A stretch of DNA of 64,000 nucleotides from CAWFGS01 sp963815535. GTDB taxonomy: Bacteria; Pseudomonadota; Alphaproteobacteria; Sphingomonadales; Sphingomonadaceae. The notes beneath the pieces were generated by a model that saw only the letters and a program-made list of their open reading frames with translations, was not told where the DNA came from and ran no database searches. The position numbers were made by a program, and so were the translations under genes. The DNA is taken from contig CAWFGS010000002.1 in assembly GCA_963815535.1 (NCBI GenBank), positions 372,001 through 436,000 of the forward strand. The letters run 5' to 3'. This document shows, piece after piece, positions 22,801 to 33,682 of this stretch (position 1 is its first letter; each line of letters opens with the position of its first letter).

Positions 22801-23318
22801 GATCGACCCGCGCACTGCAAATTCGCCCGCATCGACGACGGTATCGGTGCGGCCGTAACCCTGCCGCTGCAGCAGGGCCGACAGGCTGTCATGCCCGATC
22901 TGGGTGCCCGGTTTGAATTCGCGGATCGATTCGCGGATGCGGAACGGGGTCAGCACGCGCTGCAAAACCGCATTGACGGTGGTGACGACCAGCTGCTTCG
23001 CCGGTCCGCGCGTTCTGCAACCGGTGGAGCGTGGACAAGCCGGGTCGCGCTGACCGACAGGGCCGGGCTGGACCGGTCGTAGGGCAGGCAATCCCAGGCG
23101 GGAAATTCCAGCACTTCCAGTTCGGGTGCGAAGAACTGCGCGGCTTCGGCCACGGCGTGCATCGCGTTGTCGTCGGGCGCGATGAACACGGCGCGCCCGC
23201 TTTTGCTGCCGCTGCGGCGCGCGCCAGATCGGCCATCACCAGCGGCTGGCTGCCCCGCGCGACGGAGGTCAAGGTCAGCGGCGCGCGCGCGGTCAGAATT
23301 CGGGATAAGATCGATCAT
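19815..23318 (-). CDS. mfd: Transcription-repair coupling factor Mfd (frameshifted)
   Basis: Mfd, about 1,160 residues once joined, displaces stalled RNA polymerase and recruits UvrA. Seen in order: N-terminal UvrB-like domain (DCLPYDR; ILLLPAR), the CarD-like RNA-polymerase interaction segment (VVHTDHGIGKYLGLE, then YGSSEE), and the RecG-like motor with CGDVGFGKTEVALRAAF, VDEEQRFGV, LTATPIPRTLQMAM and QLRGRVGRS. At least nine frame changes scatter through it. The start ATG at 23318 gives MIDLIPNS. The end at 19815 assumes an extra C in the last codons, giving SGVVRAAKKAA and TGA. It converges with the EAL gene with no spacer. Confidence 0.88.
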
Positions 23319-23371
23319 CGTCGGTTCAGCGTGTCGGTCGCGTGCCGGGCGTTCCCGCGCGTCGGCAGCGT

Positions 23372-23661
23372 TCAACGCGGAATATCGACGTAATCGAGCT
23401 TCTGCATCGCCGTCGATCTGCGCGCCTGCAAGCTTGTCCGGCACGGGCTGCGTTTGCAGCGCCCACGCCATGACGTCGACATCGTCTTCGTCCAGCAGAT
23501 GTTTCGAACCAGATCAGATCCGCTTCCGTCCAGCTCGGCGTGATAGCGATCGAAGAAATCCGCCGATCATGTAATCCGCTTCCCGCGTGCCGCGATGCCA
23601 GCTGCGGAATTTCGCGCGGGCGAGGCGGGTGGGGTCGATGGTGTCGTTCGCTACGTGGCAT
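23372..23661 (-). CDS. sdhE: FAD assembly factor SdhE (frameshifted)
   Basis: A short protein (about 95 residues) of the SdhE/YgfY family, which helps attach FAD to succinate dehydrogenase. Joined frames give RSWHRGTREADYMIGGFFDRY, the family's RGxxE motif, then DVMAWALQTQPVP and a C-terminus KLDYVDIPR. Extra bases break it near 23640 (between SE and DTIDPTR), 23565 and further on. It lies directly upstream of mfd in the same direction. The start at 23661 is the best fit but not certain. Confidence 0.75.
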
Positions 23662-23695
23662 GGGGCTGGCATTGCAGCCCAGCGCAAGCCGGCTA

Positions 23696-23770
23696 CGTCA
23701 TCCCAGCGAAAGCTGGGATCGCCGACATGCGGCTACGACCGAAGCGATCCCGGCTTTCGCTGGAACGACG
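23696..23770 (+). repeat. Paired GAAA-loop hairpin repeat (REP-like)
   Basis: Two inverted copies of a 26-bp unit, 23696–23721 and 23745–23770, separated by 23 bp. The first contains ATCCCAGC-GAAA-GCTGGGAT, an 8-bp stem with a GNRA-type tetraloop. The second is the imperfect reverse complement. It lies in the divergent space between sdhE and recG. A related single copy occurs at 28313. Confidence 0.7.
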
Positions 23771-23792
23771 AGATCGGCTAGAGCAGGCGACC

Positions 23793-25867
23793 ATGCGGCC
23801 CGACATCCTCAACCCCCTGTTCGTCGAAACCGACACGCTGGACGGGGTCGGGCCGAAACTGGACAAACCGCTGGCGAAGCTGGGCCTGACGCGGGTGCGC
23901 GATGTGGCGTATCACTTGCCCGAACGGTTCGTGACGCGCCGCGCGATCGACGAATCTGGACGAAGGCGAGCGAGGGCGAGCAGATCGTCGTCGCGCTGAC
24001 CGCCGACGGAGCATCGCGGCAGCGCGAGCGGGCGCGGGCCATACCGCGTGCTGGCCGCCGACGCGGCGGGCAATATCTGCGCGATCACCTATTTCGGGCG
24101 CGCGTCCTATTCGGCGCAAGAAGCTGCTGCCCGTGGGGGAGAAACGCTGGGTCGCCGGGCGGCTCGACCGGTATGGCGAGATGCTGCAGATCGTGCATCC
24201 CGATCATGTGCGTGGAGGACAGCGCGGATACGCTGCACCGCCTGTGCGAGCCGGTGTATTCGCTGTCGGAAGGGCTGACGCAGCCCAAGGTCGCATCGCT
24301 GGTGGCGCAGTCGCTGGCGAAGCTGCCGGACCTGCCCGAATGGATCGAGCCGTCGCAATTGGCGGACAAGGACTGGCCCGGATTGGCGCGATGCGTTGCG
24401 ATCGCGCATCGCGGCGAGCACGACGCGCGCGCGACCGGCTGGCTTATGACGAATTGCTCGCCAATCGCTGGCGCTGATGCTGGTCCGGGCGGACAATCGC
24501 GCGCGCAAGGGGCAGCCGTTGCACGGTGACGGGCGGCTGCGAGATCGACTGAAGCTGCCGTTCCCGCTGACCGGCGCGCAGACACGCTCCATTGCGGAGA
24601 TCGAAGGCGATCTGCGCAGGAGGCGCCGATGCTGCGGCTGCTGCAGGGCGATGTCGGCGCGGGCAAGACCGTGGTCGCGCTGGAAGCGATGCTGATCGCG
24701 AACGAGGCAGGCGCGCAAGGCGGCGATGCTGGCCCCGACCGAGATTCTCGCGCGCCAGCATTTCGAAACGCTGCGACCATGCTCGCGCCCACCGGAGTGG
24801 AGGTTGCGCTGCTGACCGGCCGCGACAAGGGGCGGGCGCGTGAAAGCATCCTGATGGGGCTGCTGGATGGCAGCATCGACATCGTCGTCGGCACCCATGC
24901 GATCTTTCAGGACAGCGTGCGCTATCGCAATCTGGGGCTGGTGGTCATCGACGAGCAGCATCGGTTCGGCGTGGCGCAGCGGCTGATGCTGGCGAATAAG
25001 GGCAAACGCACGCCGCACACGCTGGCGATGACCGCGACGCCGATCCCGCGCACGCTGACCCTGGCGCAATATGGCGAGATGGATGTCAGCCGCCTCGACG
25101 AGCTGCCGCCGGGCCGCCAGGCGATCGATACGCGCGTGGTCGGCCGCAGGACCGGCTGGACGACGTGGTCGAGGGCGTGGCGCGCCATATCGCGAGCGGG
25201 CAGCAGGCCTATTGGGTGTGCCCGATGGTGCGCGAAAGCGAATTGCACACGGACGATATCGCCGCAGCGGAGGCGCGCTATGCCGGGCTTGCGGGAACGG
25301 TTCGGCGACGATGTCGTGCTGGTCCACGGCCAGCTCGCGCCCGAACTGAAGGACGCCGCGATGCAGCGGTTTGCCAGCGGCGAGGCCAAGTTGCTGGTGG
25401 CGACCACCGTGATCGAGGTCGGGGTCGATGTGCCTGCTGCCACGCTGATGGTGATCGAACAGGCGGAACGGTTCGGCCTTGCGCAGTTGCACCAGTTGCG
25501 CGGGCGGGTCGGGCGGGGCTCGGAAAAATCGGTGTGCCTGCTGCTGCGCGGCGACGCCTTGTCGGAAACCGGGCGCGAACGGCTGGCCCTGATGCGCGAG
25601 ACGCAGGACGGGTTCCGTGCTGGCGGAAGAGGATCTGCGAACTGCGCGGCGGCGGCGAATTGCTCGGCACACGGCAATCGGGCGATACGCCGTTTCGCAT
25701 CGCCAACGCTCGAACAGATCACCCGCCTGCTGCCCGCCGCCCATGCCGATGCGCGGCTGCTGATGGAACGCGATGGCGGGCTGACGGCGGACGCGGGGGA
25801 AGCGGCGCGGATCCTGCTCTATCTGTTCGAGCGCGACTGGGGCGTGCAGATGCTGCGCGGCGGGTGA
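23793..25867 (+). CDS. recG: ATP-dependent DNA helicase RecG (frameshifted)
   Basis: RecG, about 690 residues, remodels stalled forks and branched DNA. Recognisable parts are the N-terminal wedge start (DTLDGVGPKL then YHLPERF), motor motifs LLQGDVGAGKTVVALEAM, VVIDEQHRFGVAQR, MTATPIPRTLTL, and EVGVDVPAATLMVIEQAERFG with QLRGRVGRGSE. Frames change repeatedly, especially between 23950 and 24780 and again near 25150 and 25620. The ATG at 23793 gives MRPDILNPLFVETD. It is divergent from sdhE-mfd. Confidence 0.88.
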
Positions 25868-25880
25868 TCCGGCGCTGATT

Positions 25881-26393
25881 TCAGCTGTCGCCACCAGACA
25901 GCGCATTTGCGCAGCGGCTGACTTCGTCCCACGTACGGTCGAACTCGGCATCGTCACCGTAATAGGGGTCGGCGACGGACTGCCCCTCGCGCCCCGGCAC
26001 GGCGTCCATCAGCAGCGCCCAGCCGGGCGCTGATCTCCGCCGGGCCGTATCGCCTCGATCGCAGCGAGATTGTCTTCGTCCAGCGCGAGGATATGCGTGA
26101 ACCGCGTGAAGTCGCGCGTCTGCAACTGCCGCCCGCGATAATGTGCGATGTCGATGCCGTGTTTCGCCGCGACCGCGATGGCGCGCGGGTCGGGCGCTTT
26201 GCCGACATGGTAATCCGCCGTGCCGGCACGAACCGATATCGACGCATCCAGCCCGGCGTCGCTCGCCGCCTTGCGAAAGGCTGCCTCCGCCAGAGGGGAG
26301 CGGCAGATATTGCCGAGGCAGACGAACAGAATGGCGGGCGGGCTGGGGATGCGCTGGGGCGCGCGCTGGTGGATGGGCGGGACCGGAAATCAT
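25881..26393 (-). CDS. Low-molecular-weight protein-tyrosine phosphatase (frameshifted)
   Basis: About 170 residues. The active-site loop CLGNICRSP (CX5R) is followed by LAEAAFRKAA; the general-acid Asp region is VADPYYGDD near the C-terminus. It belongs to the arsenate-reductase-like low-Mr phosphatase family, and its substrate is unknown. Several extra bases break the N-terminal two thirds, the first near 26330 just before ILFVCLGN. Start ATG at 26393. Convergent with recG. Confidence 0.8.
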   Translation of the reverse strand: MISGPAHPPARAPAHPQPARHSVRLPRQYLPLPSGGGSLSQGGERRRAGCVDIGSCRHGGLPCRQSARPARHRGRGETRHRHRTLSRAAVADARLHAVHAYPRAGRRQSRCDRGDTARRRSAPGWALLMDAVPGREGQSVADPYYGDDAEFDRTWDEVSRCANALSGGDS

Positions 26394-26459
26394 CCACCAC
26401 CCCTACTGGACGGGCGCCGGGGCGCGCAATAGGATGGACGCATTCAGGAGATTTCACCG

Positions 26460-28302
26460 ATGAAAACCATGCTCGCCGCGCTTGCCCTATCGACGGCAAT
26501 TTCGACCGCCTTTGTCGCACCGCAAGCCGCGACGGCGCAGGATGGAACCGCAACGAATGCGGCGGAAACGGTCGAAGCGAAGGCGCGTTATACCGCCTTG
26601 CGCGAGGAGATCTGGCAATGGACGCTCGACAATTCGCCGAGCCTGGCGACCTCGATCGGGGATCGGCGCGGGGACGGCAAGCTCGGCCGATCTGTCGCTG
26701 GAAGGTTACGACCGGCAGATCGAACGCGTCTCGACAGTTCATCGCGCGACTGAACGGCATCGATGGGGACGCGCTGTCCGCCGGAACTTGCAAGTCGATC
26801 GGGCATATCTTGCGGCGCAGCTTGCAACGACGCCGATCGACCGGGTCGCGGTTCGATCAGGACCGCTACACCATCTTCACCAATCGTGGCGGCTGGTTCA
26901 CCGGTTTCGCATCGCTGCCGAACAGTTCACCGCTTGTTCACTCTGGCGGATTATCGAAAGCTATGTGACGCGGCTGGAAGCCTATCCCGAACTGAACGCA
27001 TCAGGGCATCGCCCGTTCGCGCGAGGCGGTGCGACGCGGGTTGACGCAGGCCTGCGAACCGATGGAAGGTTTCGCCGACCGCGATCGAAAGCCAGATTGC
27101 GGATGATTACGCGAAGCTCGCCCTTCTGGCAGCCCTTCGCGCAGCGGCCCGCCGCGATTTCCGATGCCGACTGGCAGACATTGCAGTCCCGCGCGCAGGC
27201 CGCGCTGACGAAAGGCGTGTTTCCCGCCTATCGCGAAGTTCGCGCAATTCTATCGCACCGAATATGCGCCCACATGCCGTACCGGCGCGCCGGGTATCGC
27301 GGCGACCCCGGACGGCGACGGCTATTATCGCTTATCGCGTCGGCCTGTTCACCACGACCGAGATGACCCCCGACGAGGTTCACGATTTGGGCCTGTCCGA
27401 AGTCGCCCGCATCCGCGCCGAGATGGTCGAGGTCGCCAGCGCAAGCAGGGTACGACACGCGCGAGGCGTTCATCGAACATCTTCGTACCGATCCGCAATA
27501 TTACGCCGAAAACGCCCGAAGAACTGATGACGCGCGGCGCAGCGCGCTGGCCAAGGAGATCGACGGCTGGATGCCCAAACTGTTCGGCACCCTGCCGCGC
27601 CAGCCCTACACCGTCAGCCCGATCCCCGCCGCGCAGGCACCGGGCAACACCACCGCCTATTACGAGCCCGGCTCGCTGGAAACCGGGCAGGCGGGTATCT
27701 ATCGCGTCAACACGACGGAGCTGGATCAGCGGCCCTTGTGGGAATTGCCCGCGCTCGGCGTGCACGAGGCGGTGCCGGGGCATCACCATCAGATCGCGTT
27801 GCAGCAGGAACTGGACATTCACCCGATCCGGCGCAACGGCACGTTCTTTACCGCTTTCGTGGAAGGGTGGGGTTTGTATTCCGAACGGCTCGGCATCGAA
27901 ATGGGGCTGTACGACACGCCTGCCAAACAGATGGGCCGGTTGAGTTACGAAATGTGGCGCGCGACACGGCTGGTGGTCGATACGGGATTGCATTCCAAAG
28001 GCTGGACCAAGCAGCGCGCGGTCGATTTCATGCTCGACAACACGGCGCTGACGCCGGGCAATGTCGATGCGGAAGTCAACCGCTACATCACCTGGCCGGG
28101 GCAGGCGCTGGCTTACAAGATCGGCGAGCTGAAAATCCGCGAATTGCGTGGCCGGGCGGAAACATCGCTGGGCGCGAATTTCGATCTGCGTGCATTCCAC
28201 GATACGGTGCTGGAAAACGGCGCGGTTCCGCTGGACGTGCTGGAAGCGCATGTCGATCGCTGGATTGCGGGCAGGGACATGGCCAACGACCGTGAAAGCT
28301 GA
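26460..28302 (+). CDS. DUF885-family secreted protein, putative metallopeptidase (frameshifted)
   Basis: About 610 residues after joining. It has an N-terminal signal peptide (KTMLAALALSTAISTAFVAPQAATAQ) and a C-terminal DUF885 block with HEAVPGHHHQ, which resembles a metal-binding HExxH-type site, followed by FVEGWGLYSERLG. DUF885 proteins are thought to be periplasmic zinc peptidases; substrate unknown. An AGGAG about 10 bases before the ATG at 26460 supports the start. The middle (26690–27550) changes frame many times, one of the worst-hit stretches in the window; the last 730 bp are clean. Confidence 0.75.
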
Positions 28303-28312
28303 CACTTGCGAA

Positions 28313-28338
28313 CGATCCCAGCGTCCGCTGGGATGACG
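28313..28338. repeat. Perfect hairpin repeat between convergent genes
   Basis: ATCCCAGCG-TC-CGCTGGGAT forms a perfect 9-bp stem inside a 26-bp unit matching the repeat arms at 23696 and 23745. It lies between the stops of the DUF885 gene and the ABC1 kinase gene and may end transcription from both sides, although no U-run follows. Confidence 0.6.
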
Positions 28339-28346
28339 TGCGAAGT

Positions 28347-29718
28347 TCAATCGGCGGCAGGGTTCGCTGCCAAGGCTGTTCCACAACCGCGCGCACATCG
28401 ACCACCGCGCCCAGCCGCGCGCCCAGCAGGGCGGTGCCGCTGACCTTGCGCTGCACGAACAGCGTTTCGGCGGGCGGCAGGTGCCATGCCGCGCGGTCTT
28501 TCGCGACGACCATACCTTCGTCGCGCAAGGCGGGGATGAAGGCTCGGTCGCCGAAATCGAACGGCCCCTCGCGGCCCATTTCCGTCACGACGATGTCGAT
28601 CATGCGGTCGATCGCGGCGCGGTGGCGCTCGATCGCGGCGGGGTCGACGAAGCCTGCGACGACCGATTCTTCGCGCACCCGCGTCGCGATCCTCCGCCAG
28701 CCCGGCTTCGAGCAAATCGGCGATAGGAGCCGTGCGATATCGGCGCGACACCGCTCGCGACGCCCCGAAATCGAGCAGCACGATCTGTCCCGCGTATCGC
28801 GCTGAATAGCGATAATTGGCGAAATTGGGATCGGTCTGCATGATTCCGAATTCGAACAGTTCGCGCGCGACCAGGCGGATGAGCTGACCGAACACTTCGT
28901 TTCGCAATTCCTGCGGATCGTCCACCAGCGATTCGATCGCGAACGCCCGGTTCGTAAGACATCGCCAGAATGCGATCCCGCGTCAGTTCTTCGTGCAGAG
29001 TCGGCACGATGAATTGCGGTTGATCGGCCAGCAGAGTGCGGAACAGTTCCATCTGTTCCCCCTCGCGCCGGTAATCCGCTTCTTCGTGAAGCTGTTCCTT
29101 CGCCGCCGTCAGCAGGGGCGCGATATCGAGCTCCTTGGGCAAGCATTCCCGACACGCGCAGCAAGCGTGGCGACATTGTCCACATCGCTATCGATGCTGT
29201 CGCGAATGCCGGGATATTGCACCTTGATCGCCAGCGTTGCGCCCGTCGCGCGTTCAGCGCGCGATGGACCTGGCCGATGCTGGCGGCGGCGATGGGGCGC
29301 GGTTCGAAACGGCGGAACTGCTTGCGCCAGTCCTTCGCCCCATTCGGCGGCCAGCACGCCGTCGAGCTGGCGCGGCGGCATGAAATTCGCCCGATCGCGC
29401 AGTCCCGCCAGAATGGTCGCGAGTTCCGGCGGCAGCATGTCGCCCGCATCCATCGAAATCATCTGGCCCAGCTTCATCGCCGCACCGCGCAGATGGCTCA
29501 GCCGGTCGGCCAGCCGTTTCGCATTGCCGGGCGTCATGATCATGTCGTTCATGCGGGAACTTCGCCCGATGCGAGGCGGCGGCTGCCCTCTGCAATCATG
29601 CCGCCCGCGATCCCGCCCGCCAGCCGTCCGAAGCCCGACAGGCGGCCGAGGCGGGAACTGGGCACCGCGCGGTGGCGGCCGCGTTGTCGGACGGGTTTGC
29701 ATTGTCATCATCGGCCAT
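28347..29718 (-). CDS. ABC1/UbiB-family atypical kinase (frameshifted)
   Basis: About 455 residues of the ABC1/AarF/ADCK family. Joined frames show the Ala-rich nucleotide loop region AAMKLGQMISMDAGDMLPPEL (the family's KxGQ motif), AIKVQYPGI and LLDFGASR (metal-binding DFG). Members support ubiquinone biosynthesis or lipid homeostasis; which one is not clear here. Start ATG at 29718 (MADDDNANPSDNAAATAR). The end at 28347 (ANPAAD) assumes the last frame. At least six frame changes. Confidence 0.75.
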
Positions 29719-29772
29719 GCCCCGCATATGGGCGCGACGCCATACGCTAACAAGCTGGAACGAGCCGCGCCT

Positions 29773-30255
29773 TTGACAAAGACAGCCATCCGAAATTCGT
29801 GCCCGACCCTGCCCGCCGCCGCACATTGGCTCGGCTATGCCGGATTGCTGCCTGGTGCGGTGGCGGTCGGCCTCGCTTGGCTGGGCGGTCCGTGGGGCTG
29901 GATTTCGCAAGCCGCCGGGTTCGCCTATGCCGCGCTGATTTTCAGCTTCCTGGGCGGTGTGTGGTGGGGGCAGGCGATTGCTACGCCCGGCGCGCCGCGC
30001 TGGGTGCTGGTGGCCTCCGTCATGCCGAGCCTGCTGGGTGTGCTGTTGTTCCTGCCGTGGACATTGGGGTGGAGCTGGCCGGGGCCGTCGCTGATCTGGC
30101 TGGGCCTGCTGCTCGCGTTGTCGCCGCTGGTGGATCGCGCCATCGCACTGGGGGGAGGCGACTGGATGACCTTGCGCTGGCGATTGTCGCTGGGGCTGGG
30201 CTGCCTGACGATCGCGCTGGGGCTGATCGCGATGGAACCGGTGGCGCAGGCATGA
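29773..30255 (+). CDS. DUF3429-family inner-membrane protein
   Basis: About 160 residues with five hydrophobic segments and a motif-like SFLGGVWWG typical of DUF3429 proteins. Function unknown. The start is uncertain: TTG at 29773 (about 20 residues before the first membrane helix) is preferred, and an in-frame ATG at 29728 is possible. The stop overlaps the thyA start (ATGA), so the two are probably translated together. Intact. Confidence 0.65.
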   Translation: MTKTAIRNSCPTLPAAAHWLGYAGLLPGAVAVGLAWLGGPWGWISQAAGFAYAALIFSFLGGVWWGQAIATPGAPRWVLVASVMPSLLGVLLFLPWTLGWSWPGPSLIWLGLLLALSPLVDRAIALGGGDWMTLRWRLSLGLGCLTIALGLIAMEPVAQA

Positions 30256-31184
30256 CGAAAGTCGCCCATCCCGAAGAGCAATATCTTTCCCTGATGCGTC
30301 AGGTCTGGGAAACGGGCAGCGAGCGGATCGATCGCACCGGCATCGGCACGCGGTCGATCTGCGGGGCGATGCTGCGATACGATCTGGCGGACGGCGCGAT
30401 GCCGCTGCTGACGACCAAGCGCGTCTATTGGAAAACCGCCACGCGCGAGATGCTGTGGTTCCTGACCGGCAGCACCAATATCCGCCCGCTGGTGCTGCAG
30501 GGCGTGAAGATCTGGAACGAATGGCCGCACGCGCACTACGTTCGCGAGACGGGCGATGCGATCGCGCTCGATGATTTCGCAGCCCGGATCGCTGACGACG
30601 AAGCGTTTGCGGCGCAATGGGGCGAACTCGGCCCGGTCTATGGTAAACAATGGGTGAACTGGCCGACCTATGAACCCGACGGCAAAGGCGGTTTTCGCGC
30701 CGGGCCGGGGATCAATCAGATTGCCGCATGTGGTCCGATCCCTGCGCGACAATCCCGGCAGCCGCCGGCATATCGTCGAAGGCTGGAACGTCGCGGAACT
30801 GGACACGATGGCGCTGCCGCCATGCCACAAATCCTATCAGTTCCATGTCGCGGACGGACGATTGAACTGCGTGCTGTATCAGCGCAGCTGCGACGTCGCG
30901 CTGGGCCTGCCGTTCAATCTGTGGTCGGCGGCGCTGCTGCAACGGATGATCGCGCAGCAGACCGATCTGGAGCCGGGCGAATTGGTATGGATGGGCGGCG
31001 ATGTGCATCTGTATCTGAACCATGACCAGCCTGGTGACGGAGCAACTTTCGCGCGAGCCGCGGCGTCGTTCCCCGGCTGACTATTGCGCGCAAACCGCCG
31101 GGCATCTTCGATTACGCGATCGAGGATTTCACCGTTACGGGGTACGATCCCGCGGCCCCCATAAAAGCGCCGGTCGCGGTGTAA
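30252..31184 (+). CDS. thyA: Thymidylate synthase (frameshifted)
   Basis: Folate-dependent ThyA, converting dUMP to dTMP. Signature stretches are DRTGIGTRSI, MLWFLTGSTN, the active-site LPPCHKSYQFHV, LYQRSCDVALGLPFN and the C-terminal AIEDFTVTGYDP. About 308 residues. Extra bases break it near 30722 and again near 31040. Start ATG at 30252 overlaps the preceding stop. Essential unless thyX is present elsewhere. Confidence 0.9.
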
Positions 31185-31193
31185 CACTGGCTG

Positions 31194-31241
31194 TTGACCG
31201 GGTGGGGCCGGTCAAATAAACCTGACGCGAAACAATATAAG
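31194..31241 (+). promoter_or_regulatory. Candidate promoter region of the bkd operon
   Basis: In the 120-bp gap before bkdA, TTGACC at 31194–31199 could serve as a −35 box. The AT-rich stretch that follows contains TATAAG at 31236–31241, which could be a −10 box of a second start. Spacing is not ideal for either pairing, so this marks the likely region rather than a defined promoter. Confidence 0.3.
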
Positions 31242-31304
31242 CCAAATGCAAAAGATTGCGTCGCGCGCCCGTAACACCGGATGCGCGGGCGGGGAGAGAA
31301 CGCG

Positions 31305-32617
31305 ATGGCCGACCGGCCCGACGAAACCGCATCCGATAAAGGGGGGCAGCGCAGCAACAAGCCTGCCCTGTCTCTGCACGTTCCCGAACCCCATTATCGC
31401 CCCGGCGATGCGGTCGATTTTTCGCATATTGCCGTCAGCAAGGCGGGCGAACAGCCCGGCCCGACGAAAACTGCGATGCGAAAGACACGCTGCCGCTGTG
31501 TTACGATCTGGTCCGCGTGCTGGGCGACGACGACCGCGCGCATGGCCCGTGGGATCCCAAGCTGGACCCCGACACCTTGCGCGAAATGCTGCATCACTTC
31601 GCTCTCGTTCGCGCGTTCGACGGGCGGATGTATCGCGGGCAGCGGCAGGGCAAGACCAGCTTCTACATGAAATGCACGGGCGAGGAAGCGACCAGCATTT
31701 CCGCCGCGATGGCGCTGGCGTCCGACGATATGGTGTTCCCGTCCTACCGCCAGCAGGGCATCCTGCTCGCGCGCGGCTATCCGCTGGTCGAAATGATCAA
31801 CCAGATCTATTCCAACCGCGGCGACAAGCTGAAGGGTCGGCAATTGCCGATCATGTATTCCAGCCGCGAACATTCCTTCTTCACCATCAGCGGCAATCTG
31901 GCGACGCAGACGCCGCAGGCGGTCGGCTGGGCGATGGCGAGCGCAATCAAGGGCGACAGCCGTATCGCCGCGACCTGGGTGGGGGAAGGGTCCACGGCGG
32001 AAGGGGACTTCCATTCCGCCTGCACCTTCGCCGCGGTCTATAATGCGCCGGTCATCATGAACGTCGTCAACAACCAATGGGCGATCAGCAGCTTTTCGGG
32101 CTTTGCCGGGGCCGAACGCACCACCTTCGCCGCGCGCGCGCTGGGATATGGCCTGGCGGGGATCCGCGTCGATGGCAACGATCCGCTGGCCGTCTATGCC
32201 GCCGAACGCTGGGCCGCCGATCGCGCGCGGTCCAATGGCGGGCCGACCCTGATCGAACATTTCACCTATCGCGCGGAAGGCCATTCGACTTCCGACGATC
32301 CATCCGCCTATCGCAGCGCGCATGAGGGGGAGGAATGGCCGCTGGGCGATCCCGTCAATCGCTTGAAGAAGCATCTGATCGCGCTGGGCGAATGGGACGA
32401 GGAGCGGCACGCCAAGATGGACGAGGACGCCGCGAACGAAGTGAAGCGCGCGACCAAGGAAGCCGAAGGCAACGGCATTCTGGGCCACGGCCTGCATCAC
32501 CCGTTCCGCACCATGTTCGAAGACGTGTTCGAGGAACTGCCCTGGCATCTGAAAGAACAGAGCGAGCAGGCGATCAGCGAACGCAAGACGAAGTTTCCCG
32601 AAGGGCTGCCGAAATGA
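31305..32617 (+). CDS. bkdA: Branched-chain 2-oxoacid dehydrogenase E1 alpha (one frameshift)
   Basis: About 435 residues, the thiamine-diphosphate E1 alpha subunit of the branched-chain 2-oxoacid dehydrogenase complex (Val/Leu/Ile breakdown). It has the GDS...NN ThDP-type region (WVGEGSTAEGDFHSA, then NVVNNQWAIS), SYRQQG and RAEGHSTSDDPSAYR. Ser in GHSTSDD is the residue phosphorylated in mitochondrial enzymes. GGGGAGAG at 31291–31298 supports the ATG at 31305. A frame break lies near 31470. Its stop overlaps the bkdB start. Confidence 0.88.
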
Positions 32618-33678
32618 GCGTCAGACGGAAACGAGCGAACGCCGCCGCGACCGCAACGGGCGAACCGCCGCCTGAACATGATCGAAGCGATCAACGACGC
32701 GCTCGACATCATGCTGGAACGCGATCCCGATGTGGTCATCATGGGCGAGGATGTCGGCTATTTCGGCGGCGTCTTCCGCGCGACGGCGGGCTTGCAGGAA
32801 AAGCATGGCAAGACCCGCGTGTTCGACACGCCGATTTCGGAATGCGGCATCATCGGTGTGGCGGTGGGGATGGGCGCATACGGCCTGCGCCCCGTGCCGG
32901 AAATCCAGTTCGCGGATTATATCTATCCCGGCATGGACCAGCTGATTTCCGAAGCGGCGCGGCTGCGTTATCGTTCGGCAGGCGAGTATATCGCGCCGAT
33001 GACGGTGCGTTCCCCCTTTGGCGGCGGCATCTTCGGCGGACAGACGCACAGCCAGTCGCCCGAAGCGATGTTCACCCACGTGTCGGGCCTGAAGACGGTG
33101 ATCCCGGCCACGCCCTACGATGCCAAGGGGCTGCTGATTTCCTGCATCGAAGACAACGATCCGGTGCTGTTCTTCGAACCCAAGCGCATCTATAACGGCC
33201 CCTTCACCGGTTATTACGACAAGCCGGTCGAACCCTGGAAACGCCACGATGCGAGCGTCGTGCCCGAAGGGCATTACCGCATCCCGCTGGGCAAGGCGCG
33301 GATCGCGCGCGAGGGCGAGGCGCTGACCGTGCTGGCATACGGCACGATGGTCCACGTCGCGCAGGCGGTGTGCGAATTGAAGGGCGTGGATGCCGAAATC
33401 CTCGACCTGCGCACGCTGGTCCCGCTCGACATCGAGGCGATCGAGGCGTCGGTGAAGAAGACCGGACGCTGCCTGATCGTGCACGAGGCGACGCGCACAT
33501 CGGGCTTCGGCGCGGAACTGTAGCGCGCTCGTCACGGAACGCTGTTTCTACCATCTGGAAGCCGCCGGTGGAACGCGTCACCGGCTTCGACACACCCTAT
33601 CCGCACAGCCTGGAATGGGCATATTTCCCCGGCCCCGTCCGCATCGGCGAAGCGCTCGACACGATACTGAAGGATTGA
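32614..33678 (+). CDS. bkdB: Branched-chain 2-oxoacid dehydrogenase E1 beta (frameshifted)
   Basis: About 350 residues, the E1 beta partner. Seen: MGEDVGYFGGVFRAT, FDTPISECGIIGVAVGMG, FADYIYPGMDQ, SPFGGGIFGGQTHSQSPE and a C-terminal LVTERCFYHLEAPVERV. Breaks lie near 32624 and 33523, where an extra T creates a premature TAG after GAEL, plus one soon after. The start ATG at 32614 overlaps the bkdA stop. Confidence 0.88.
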
Positions 33679-33682
33679 TTCG

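Noticed and set aside
26460..27550. DUF885 gene as a true decaying pseudogene
   Set aside because: Frame changes are dense here, but the same kind occurs in essential genes and the last 730 bp are clean with conserved motifs, so error is likelier than decay.
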